Below are positions 56,140 to 64,000 of a DNA stretch of 64,000 nucleotides, in pieces. The DNA is taken from positions 992,001-1,056,000 of the forward strand of contig JANTUC010000013.1 in the NCBI GenBank assembly GCA_026873275.1, in the 5' to 3' direction. This DNA is from Pseudopithomyces maydicus (lineage: Eukaryota; Ascomycota; Dothideomycetes; Pleosporales; Didymosphaeriaceae). The number at the start of each line of letters is the position of its first letter. The stretch's first letter is position 1. The notes beneath the pieces were generated by a model. That model saw nothing but the letters and a program-made list of their open reading frames with translations. It did no database searches and was not told the origin of the DNA. A program made the translations under genes and the position numbers.

Positions 56140-56984
56140 CTAGATCAGAAACGGCCCATCGTATGCGCCATCGGGCTCGCCGAGGCGGACTTGATCGAGA
56201 GAGGGGACGGTGCCAGGGCTGTAGAAGCCTAGAAGCTCCTCCATATCCTCCTCAGTCATCTCACATAGCTCGTCAAGGGTCCACTGCTCGCACACCTTAG
56301 ACATCCTAACATTGTTAACAACAGACGGGCAAGCGGTTCAGCGTACACACCATTGCATCCTCTTGGGGCCTTCTTCTATGGCGGGGGCAACCTTTCGCAG
56401 TTTCTTCCTCAGCATGCCGACTCTTTGCACAGCTGTGCCGATGTTGTGCGGCAGCGTGTCGGCAATCTGCCTCCTCACGATGTTGGCCAGCTTAGGTCCG
56501 TTGCCGTTGGTGCTGACCATGATCTGCAATGGTCCGTCACGATGCACACTGCCAAAGTAGAAATCGCACTCGGGCGGCACGTCGGCGATGTTGGCGGCAA
56601 TCCTCCTCTCCTGGCACAGCTTGTATATCTGCGTCGAAGCCTCGGGGTCGTCCACGGCGCACAGGACCATGTCGACGCCATCCAGGTCAGACGGCTCGAA
56701 CTTGCGATCGCGGAATTCGACCTGGTTCTGGTCTACGCGGTAGGCGACCTCGTCGTTGAGGCCCGAGCGGGGCGAGACGACGGTGACTTTGGCGTCTGCG
56801 TTGAGCACATTGACGATACGGCCCGCAGCGACCTGCCATGCATCATCAGTCGCAACCCTGGCAAAGGTGCCCGATGCGGAGCGCTCACCTCGCCGCCGCC
56901 AATCACGAGGACGTGCCTGTTGCGAATCTGCCAGGCCAGAATCAGCGAGCCGCCGCCCTGGATGTCAGGATATTGGCTCTTCAT
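56140..56984 (-). CDS. met8: Met8-type siroheme synthase (precorrin-2 dehydrogenase/ferrochelatase), 247 aa
   Basis: The enzyme makes sirohaem for sulfite reductase: NAD-dependent oxidation of precorrin-2, then iron insertion. Exons are 56984-56889, 56832-56351 and 56305-56140 with introns of 56 and 45 bases; frame is exact. Marks: NAD-binding VLVIGGGE joined across intron 1 to VAAGRIVNVL, then VVSPRSGLNDEV, VLCAVDDPEAS, NIADVPPECDFYFGSV, IMVSTNGNGPKLANIVRRQI. The last exon adds a C-terminal helical domain (LDELCEMTEEDMEELLGFY). This is the two-activity fungal Met8, not the trifunctional bacterial CysG. It shares a 380-base divergent promoter with the Pep7/Vac1 gene. Confidence 0.95.
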
Positions 56985-57366
56985 GGCGTCGCGTGGGGAA
57001 ATGAGGAGGGTGCAGTGTTGCGCGGAGATAAATCATCATGGCCGTTGGCTAGCCACGACGCCACACGGGCCGGCATGCTATCGATAGTGGACCTCGCGAC
57101 AAAAGCAATGGGAAGAGGGAAAAGAGGGAAGAGGCGATTCGGTGGCTGCGACGGCCTGCCTAGGGCTCACTTTCCGGGCCAGGAGCGGCGCGCCTGGTCA
57201 GCCCTGCGGCGGGCGTCTACAGGTGGATGCTGGAATCCTACAGCTAACCCATGCGCCACACCCAGATTAGTGCGTCGTGCATGCACCAGCGTGCTACCTG
57301 GCCTAGGATCCACGTCGACGCCGCGTGCCTCATGAACACGGCCGATACTCCTCGCCCATATCCATC
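56985..57366. other. Divergent promoter of Met8 and Pep7/Vac1
   Basis: A 382-base region between the two starts. GC-rich, no gene; antisense frames from the Pep7/Vac1 gene run through it. Confidence 0.5.
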
Positions 57367-59389
57367 ATGACCTCGGGCAGGTCGTTGGGCGGTGGCCGTG
57401 TGCTCGGCAGCGGGAGGAACCTGTCGCCCGCCGTGAGTCCGCGCCCGCCTGCCCACCACCGTCGCAATGCAAGCTTGCTGTCGCCCTCGGAGAGCTCCAT
57501 ATCGCTCAGTTCGCAGACCTCCAACAGCCCCGCAAGCACCGCCGAGACAAGGGACGACATCGGCAGCAAGGTGCTGCTGCCGCCGCCCGAGCATGCTGCC
57601 GCAAGTGCCTCCAGCAGGCTCGTATGCCCCATCTGCAACGAGGAGATGCTGACCCTGCTGCAACTCAACCGGCACCTGGACGACAACCACCAGAATCTGG
57701 TCGAGGAGGAGCAGGACGAGGTCAAGAACTGGTTCGAGCTGCAGATGCAGAAGGCGAAGAAGTTCCAGCCACTGGCAGTCCTGAACCAGAAGCTCAAGGG
57801 CCTCGACGTGTTCGAGTCCAACGATGCGCCTACACCACCCCCGTCTACCCACCCGTACGGCCCTGCTCCACCCCACGAGCCCGTGCAAGTCCGACGAGAT
57901 CCCGAGGAAGAGGTCACGCGGACACACTGGCAGCGCCCAAGCTACCGCGACGCATGTTCGGACCCGGTCTGTGGAAGACCCATAAGTGGACAGTTGACCT
58001 TGGGCGGAAACAACAGTGCTGTGAACTGCAGATGCTGCGGGAAGCTCTTCTGCGAGGACCATACCATGTACCAGATGAGATTGTCTCGACAGGCAAAGCA
58101 CGATCCTGTAAGGGGTGTTTGGTGCCGTGTCTGCGAAACATGCTACAAGTCAAGAGAGGGGTACAACGACCACCATGGATTTGAGCGCGACCACTTCTCC
58201 GGGTTCGCAAGCATCCGGCGGAAACGAGTAGATGAAGAACACATGGAAGTCAGCAGGCTCGAGAAGCGTTTGACAAAGCTCACCCAGCTTCTGGCGAACC
58301 CTCCGCCACCAGATGAGAGCACTTCAACCAGCTTCTGGCCATTGTCGGGTGCGAAGAACCATCGCAAGACCTTGGAACAGTCGGTCATATCGTGGGAGGA
58401 AGACGCAAAGGTTGCAAACTGTCCGTTTTGCCAGCAAGAGTTCTCGACCTATTCTTTCCGCCGACACCATTGCCGCATGTGTGGTCGCGTGGTTTGCGGC
58501 GATCCCAAGACGGCTTGCTCTGCAGAGATTGGGTTGAACATTGCAACTGGTAGGTTACCGACCTTCTGCGATGCCGGTCCCGCTGACACACGTAGGCCCG
58601 AAGAGCTCTGAAAAAGGGAGCCAATTAGATATAGATATTCGCATGTGCAAAGAATGCAACCACACTCTGTTCAGCAGAAGCGATTTCGAGAGGGAGCTGT
58701 CCCAAAGGCCAACAGACCAGCGTGCGTACGAGAATTTGGCGCAGTTTGAAAGGGGCATCCGGTTACTCCTTCCTCGGTTCCAGAAGTTGCTCATGGCACT
58801 CCAGGATCCTGATAAACCGCCAACACCCCAGCAATTGACCGATGCTACCAAAGTGCGAAAGCGACTCATGGACGCTTTCGCACAGTACGACACGGCAGCC
58901 AAAAGAATACGCGATCTGCCAACAGCATCGCCAACCCAAACCAAGTTGCAGAAGGCTGTTTACCAGCAAGCGTACAATTTTCTGAGCACCCACATGCTGC
59001 CGTTGCGCTCACTACCCAAGGTGCTGAAGCATGCAGCCCCACAGGGTTCCAGGTCAAGCGGCCGCGTCAACGGTGGCAGTGCACTCGCATCCATCAAATA
59101 TAACGATCGACAAGCTGGCAGTGTAGTTAGCAGTAGCAGTGCGGTATCCGCACTGGAGTCGGAAGAAAAGGAGCTGCGTGAAAGACTTATCATCCTAGAG
59201 GAGCAAAAGTTCATGGTTTCTGAAATGGTAGCCGACGCGACCAAACATCGACGCTTTGATGAAGTGACTAGTTTGGCTCAGAATCTGGAGGATCTCAGTA
59301 GAGAGGTTGACCAAATTAATGGCCAGCTTGGACAGCTTGACTTCGCAGGTGCATATCAGCGCGACATTGCTAGTCCATCACCCGGATGA
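57367..59389 (+). CDS. vac1: FYVE-domain vesicle tethering protein Pep7/Vac1, 658 aa
   Basis: An endosomal Rab5/Vps21 effector that binds PI3P and drives Golgi-to-endosome fusion. Exons are 57367-58549 and 58596-59389; the 46-base intron (GTAGGT, CTGAC branch, CGTAG) keeps frame. Order: Ser-rich N-terminus; a C2H2 finger (CPICNEEMLTLLQLNRHLDD); a first FYVE-like zinc module (CRCCGKLFCEDH, CRVCETCY); the C-terminal FYVE domain with CPFCQQEFS, the RRHHCRMCGRVVCG PI3P pocket, and CKECNHTLF; then a helical and coiled-coil tail ending in a Rab-binding type stretch (FDEVTSLAQNLEDLSREV). The ATG at 57367 is chosen; an upstream in-frame non-ATG start would add 14 residues. Two FYVE-type modules are typical of this family. 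Confidence 0.94.
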
Positions 59390-60396
59390 GCAGGGAGCGA
59401 GCAGACCGAATTGGCATCGACACAACTCAACAAATCGCGTGATGGTGCTATTAAAATAATGGTCGATTAATCGGCCACTTTGCAATCGACCCACGACGCT
59501 GTCTTGGGAACTCCAATGAGCATCGCCACCCACCTGACATAGATCCTAACCAACCCAAAGAGGAGGCGAAAGGACACCGCATAGCAACAGGTCTGGTGAG
59601 CCAGTACGAATACACAAGCTGCAGCACGTTGGTAGTCAAACATGATGTACTGTAAGAGTAGAGGTATTATCGAATGATGCATCCCAGTCAGCATCATAGG
59701 CAATCAGCCCGGGTGCTTAGCATTTGGATCCTGGTACACAACGTTTGCATTCTTATCATGTCTTCTAGAAGCCCCACATTATTCCCTGGATATTACCAGT
59801 GGTCGAAGCTGTACCACTAATCTGCGTTGAACATCAAATGGGTTGCTCGCAACCTGGAGAATAACCGGGAAAATGACATGAACCAGCAGCTTGGTAACGA
59901 CAGTTTACACGAAGGAACAGCGGTCGTCATCTTTTCCCTACACCGCCGTCCAATCACCAATGCCGACTTCTAGGCACAATATATCCCTATCCAATAGAAG
60001 CTGCATATTTTAATCCTACGCAGGCTTACAACCTGACAGCCGTTCACGAAAGATCAGATACTATTTGCGTATATGAAGCCCCCTTGAGACTATTTACCGA
60101 ACCGTGTGAGCCGTGTTTCCAAATGACTTGACACACCAAGGATCAATAAATTTGATCAAACGCGGGCACAGCTTCTTGGGAGGAGTGGATGGTAATGGGC
60201 GAGGTGGCCTAGAGAGTCAAAGTCGGCAAGAGTGATGGGAGATCAGTGGCAGGGAAGGTGCAATGCACTATCAACTTAAAAGCTGTGTGTTGCGCAACGC
60301 ATCAAACATTGTTACTTCGAGCTATACTACTACGCTTTGACTTTGGATCTTTTCACCGGAGAGCGACCCAAGCTTTGTCGAGCACCCACCCGCCAC
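59390..60396. other. Intergenic, about 1 kb
   Basis: Mixed AT-rich sequence with no supportable gene. Its right end should hold the promoter of the secreted I9-like gene. Confidence 0.5.
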
Positions 60397-60880
60397 ATGC
60401 GCTTTTTTATTCCTGTACTCGCCTTCGCGGCGACCACCTTCGCGCTTCCATCTGCGGATGGCCCTCTCGCAATGGTCTCTCGCTTCATTCAATCGGACGA
60501 GTGCCAGGTACCCGAGACTCCAACAGCTTGCTCAGGTGCTACGCAGAAAGACGTCATCGTCCAATATGGCAAAAACACGACGCAGGCAGAGAAAGACCTC
60601 TTCCTGAACGCTGCGAAGGCAGCCGGCGCGACCATACACGGCGTCATTAACAACTTTGGGTAAGTTACCTTCTGTCCCTACACGGCAGGGAGGGTATGAG
60701 GTGGCACAGAGAACTAGATGGTTTTGATCAAGAGCACTTTTTGACAAAAGCTGTAGCTTCGCAGCTTTCATTCCAGAGAGCGTCGTCACTCTCATGGCTG
60801 CTCACGGTGCAACCTGCGGCCTGAAGATCTACAACAACGGATGTGCGGGTATTCCCTGGTGTGGCGAGGCACCATGTTGA
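60397..60880 (+). CDS. Small secreted I9-inhibitor-like protein with a cysteine-rich tail, 128 aa
   Basis: Two exons, 60397-60659 and 60757-60880, flank a 97-base intron (GTAAGT, TGTAG). A signal peptide (MRFFIPVLAFAATTFA) leads to a short region with two Cys, then a fold resembling the peptidase inhibitor I9 (subtilisin propeptide): DVIVQYGKNTTQAEKDLFL, AAKAAGATIHGVINNFGFAA, FIPESVVTLMAAHG. The C-terminus adds four cysteines (TCGLKIYNNGC, IPWCGEAPC). Standalone I9 proteins in fungi can inhibit subtilases. A secreted subtilase lies in the window 44 kb away. The I9 resemblance is by eye only; it could equally be a secreted protein of unknown role. Confidence 0.75.
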
Positions 60881-62324
60881 GGACTAAGGGGCGAACGAAT
60901 AGAGTTTGCCAGAGGTTTTCTCTTTTACAGAGGTCGACTGTCTCGGGGCATTGAGATGATATCAGTCATTGCAACAAAAGCGGGTGGATCAACAACATGG
61001 AAGCCGGCCAGAGGTTGGCTGCTCCTGTTTCCAAGGTTATGGCCAATGAAAGCAAAACAATTCGACGTGAAAGCAGAGTTGTTTTGATAGTGAGCAAAGA
61101 ATCCGTGGTCAGCGTGCGGTGGTGGTGCACAACTGTGGTGCTAACTTGGCCAACTGCTCTCCTGCAAAAAGTCTCGATACTGAACTCATTTTCGTGATAT
61201 CCAGGTACTTCTCTTCAAAGAACATATTTGACTCCATCATATTCCCCCTCTTTCGCGCAACTTTTATATCGTGTTCCTGGCCCTGACGTATTTGATTTTC
61301 CGCATGGCACTCATATCTTCTTCCTCACCAATACTGGTATCGAATTTCCACAAGAGTAGATTCTTCGACTTTCCTGCAAGTGGACGCAATCCGTGGGACC
61401 TCGATTTCCTTCAAAATCTTGCTGCTGACCTCATTGACGTCTTTACTACTGCAACGGGCAATCTTCCACCCATCCATCCATCGCTGTATCTTCCTTGATT
61501 TTGTCGTCCTGAACACAATTTCCCACCATTGACCTCATTCCCACAGTTTCCACCTACCCAACATACCGCAATTGGAAATCCAGCCTTCCGAGTCCATCAC
61601 TGTATCTTCCCTGATTTTGAGCCTCCTTCCCAAACCACCGTTACTGACCTCATCGCCATCATCCCGCCCCTATACCACCGCCCTTGAACATTCCCCAATG
61701 GGTAATCCCCAGCTCCCATCGATCACTCCCCCTTCCCTGTTTTCCTGCCTGGCCCCCTCTTCCCCACGTCTAGACCATTCCCCACGGACCTCACCGTCAT
61801 CATGGATGATGAGCCGCACCAAACATTCCGCGGATCCTCGACACGGAACCTTTGAAGATACTCTGAAGGGAAAGGCAAGCGCTACCGTCGATTGCTGCAG
61901 TTTCCTTGATTTCTGAGCGCTGGAGATTGAATGAGCCAACTTTTGTTGCTCCATTACCGGTTTGGGCGGCCGTGCACGACACGGATCCGGTTCTGGATGG
62001 TCTAGTGCCTGCTTTTGGGGCCGGCGACCCGGTTTGGTACTGCCAAGGGGCTAGAGTGGATGGAATCGGTAGTTTAGGATTATTGGGTGCACGGTCGGTC
62101 GATCATTGGGAGCGTGGAATTGACCTGATGGGTAAATTCATCGTTGTTGATGTTGATGTTGGAGACGCGCGTGTTAGGAGTGTATCAGTGCCTTATCAAG
62201 TGATCAGATGTGAACGATGAATACAATTGGTATACAAATATATGATTACCACCCGAACTTCTTTCGAATCCTGAAATACATAATTTTTCTTCTTCACATG
62301 AAGACATCTATACAAAGTACACGC
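60881..62324. other. Gene-poor region with diverged repeats
   Basis: About 1.4 kb with no supported gene. A unit resembling CATCGCTGTATCTTCCTTGA recurs at about 61480 and 61595 and more weakly near 61889, suggesting an old tandem duplication of roughly 115 bases. Frames on both strands are Ser/Pro/Leu-rich products of these repeats. Confidence 0.45.
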
Positions 62325-64000
62325 TCATGAACTCCCCAGTATTCTCTCGTATGCCTCTTCAACTTCCCTTGCCACCTCAAGCAACGTCACAATCACTATT
62401 TGATGTGTTACGTTTGGAAGCCGGTCACGATGAAGCCCGATCCATTCCAACGGCGGCGTTGCCTCTCCCATATCCCTTAGCTGTGGCGTTTCGATCAGAG
62501 GAGGCTCCAGTGCTTTGTATTCGTACTTGCTCTGCGGTACGTTGACCACGGCAGTGATTTTCTCTTTGCCACCTTCCTTGCCCAACGCGTCTCCAGCAGC
62601 TGTCTTGACTGCGGGGATGGGTTGGTCGTGAGCATGGGGCTCTTGAGGCTGGGAAGATGTAATTTTGATATTAGGTTCAGGTAAGGGTTTTCCCAGTCGG
62701 GAGGCAAGCGTACGGGTGTGGTTACCCCACATGGTACGGATATAAGATATGCGGTTGTAGTTCCAGCCAACATCTACTTTACCCTCTAGACTGCTTCTGA
62801 AAATGTATTCAATGTGGTTACTTCGAGGCTGTTGCCATGTGTGCATTGTTGCGATGACTTTTGGAACTCGCAAGATTGTCCCACCTCGTGCACTCTTTGC
62901 ACTGGATACGATGTCCTCCACGGTGAGGTCGCCAGCCGGCTTGGATTTCTTAGGCGCTTGAACGGAGGACAGTGCAACGGAAAGCTGTCCAAGAGTCATT
63001 CCAAGAGTAGAGTGAATCTTGCCCTTTTCAAGAGCGACAGCGAAACGCGCCTGAGCATCAGCAGCCTCAAGGTGGAGGATCTGGGTATCAATGAAGGTGG
63101 AAGGGAAGATGCCCAAGCTAATGGAGCGAAGAGTGACAACGACATCTGTGTGTAGAGATATTGGGGCCTTCACTGCGTCATCCTCAGGTTTCGGAGCAAT
63201 CATACTTTGAGAGGCTGAGCGGGAAAATGGGGCTGCAACGGAAGACTTCCGCCGAAGGAACTTTTCGATGTCTTTTAGTGATTGGGTGTACGCTTGTTGA
63301 TTTTCTTGAATCAGACGCTCGATGGCTTGCCATAAAGCCAGGCCCTGCGCTGCGCTGGTCGCAGTACATAGAAGGTGGATGTGATCGCCATCAAGAATCG
63401 CAACGAGACGATCGCGCTTGCCGCGAAGTTGCTCACGAACGTTGTACATGAGGAAGTTGAAATTGCCAATGTCCGCGATGAGGAAAGCTTGGTAGTCAAA
63501 ACCAGCCTTGACGCGCAGCTGCTGGAACCCAACCGATGCCTGAATAAGAGGTGTTTGTCGAACCCTCAGATCTTCCGAAGGCCAGCTAATGGACGTGCGT
63601 ACTTTGACGCCGGTCAAATCGACAAAGCCGTTTGTGCGTCCAGTACTGTCAATACCCAGTTTCTCAATGCCAATGCACAAATTCTGCTCCCAGTCAATAC
63701 CCTTTCTAGAGGAAGCCCACAGATTTTGGATCCGCAGCGACGATTTCCCAATAGTTTGGCCCAGATCGAGGTCCACTGCAACATCAGCGATAGCGATGTT
63801 GGCATTCCAAGGAAAGGCAGTAGCAGCGGTAACTTGATGATACCTTTGCATAAGATATTCCTGCGGCTCCTGACTGCTGGGTGCCGGTGTTGGCTTGGAT
63901 GATTGCCGAATCTCTGGTGGCACCCAGATCTCCCTAAACAGCAGGAAATCCTGAAGCTGCCGAGCGTTGACCTGGAGTGCAACTGGATTTATTTTCAGAA
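62325..64000 (-). CDS. csf1: Csf1-type bridge-like lipid transfer protein (C-terminal part, cut by window)
   Basis: The frame is open from the right edge of the window to the TGA at 62325, so only the last 558 residues or so are visible. Csf1 is a very large tube-forming lipid transfer protein at ER contact sites (related to human BLTP1). The visible part is the beta-rich end of the tube and its C-terminal helix: WNANIAIADVAVDLDLGQTI, FQQLRVKAGFDYQAFLIADI, VVVTLRSISLGIFPSTFI, and the conserved end EPPLIETPQLRDMGEATPPL followed by EWIGLHRDRLPNVTHQIVI. No intron or frameshift is visible in this part. The call rests mainly on the C-terminal motif. Confidence 0.8.
   Translation of the reverse strand, partial: LKINPVALQVNARQLQDFLLFREIWVPPEIRQSSKPTPAPSSQEPQEYLMQRYHQVTAATAFPWNANIAIADVAVDLDLGQTIGKSSLRIQNLWASSRKGIDWEQNLCIGIEKLGIDSTGRTNGFVDLTGVKVRTSISWPSEDLRVRQTPLIQASVGFQQLRVKAGFDYQAFLIADIGNFNFLMYNVREQLRGKRDRLVAILDGDHIHLLCTATSAAQGLALWQAIERLIQENQQAYTQSLKDIEKFLRRKSSVAAPFSRSASQSMIAPKPEDDAVKAPISLHTDVVVTLRSISLGIFPSTFIDTQILHLEAADAQARFAVALEKGKIHSTLGMTLGQLSVALSSVQAPKKSKPAGDLTVEDIVSSAKSARGGTILRVPKVIATMHTWQQPRSNHIEYIFRSSLEGKVDVGWNYNRISYIRTMWGNHTRTLASRLGKPLPEPNIKITSSQPQEPHAHDQPIPAVKTAAGDALGKEGGKEKITAVVNVPQSKYEYKALEPPLIETPQLRDMGEATPPLEWIGLHRDRLPNVTHQIVIVTLLEVAREVEEAYERILGSS

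Noticed and set aside
57244..58101. 285-residue minus-strand frame
   Set aside because: Antisense to the well-supported Pep7/Vac1 gene.
1..64000. CRISPR array, intact transposon or provirus
   Set aside because: No regular direct repeats with unique spacers, and no transposase, reverse transcriptase, integrase or capsid motifs seen.

Overview
The window is nuclear DNA from a filamentous ascomycete. Genes carry short spliceosomal introns (about 46 to 145 bases) with GTAAGT-like donors and CTAAC or CTGAC branch sites. The gene set is fungal: Zn2Cys6 regulator, TOK1 channel, LIM-RhoGAP, THI4 with a TPP riboswitch, and small secreted cysteine-rich proteins. A Dothideomycete, possibly of the Pleosporales, is my best guess; this rests on protein style and is not a database result. 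I place 26 protein genes (two cut by the window edges, one weak), one U6 snRNA gene and one riboswitch. I see no CRISPR array, intact transposon, rRNA or tRNA.

Layout. 1-6.2 kb: 3' end of a TBC-domain Rab GAP, a four-exon secreted 8-Cys protein, an uncharacterised protein and a poly(ADP-ribose) glycohydrolase. 6.4-12.1 kb: MIA40 and a LIM-RhoGAP (Rga1 type), both minus strand. 12.1-15.9 kb: gene-poor, with GC-rich minisatellites and the U6 gene with its TATA box, T-run and a downstream B box. 15.9-27 kb: secreted and surface proteins (a subtilase, a DUF3431 membrane protein, a membrane-anchored aspartyl-protease-like protein, a Gly/Ser-rich secreted protein), a weak orphan ORF and a Zn2Cys6 factor. 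28-44 kb: housekeeping genes (CLASP/Stu1, THI4, OM14, SWI3/Rsc8/Ssr2, ETF alpha, TOK1). 44-54 kb: a full ABCB exporter, a secreted FAD/BBE oxidase, a small conserved protein and a defensin-like peptide. 54-64 kb: METTL16, Met8, Pep7/Vac1, a secreted I9-like protein and the C-terminus of Csf1.

Connections. The window holds both the U6 gene and METTL16, the enzyme that methylates U6, and the U6 copy keeps the TACAGAGAA target. The thiamine gene carries its own TPP sensor. The secreted proteases, the I9-like protein and three Cys-containing secreted proteins form the accessory, environment-facing part; the rest is core cell biology.

A caution for any reader: seven genes (TBC, PARG, MIA40, the aspartyl-protease-like gene, CLASP, the ABC exporter, the FAD oxidase) are each interrupted by one single-base shift inside a homopolymer run of 3 to 6 bases. 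Adding or removing one base restores a family-like reading frame each time. This points to assembly indels rather than seven pseudogenes.
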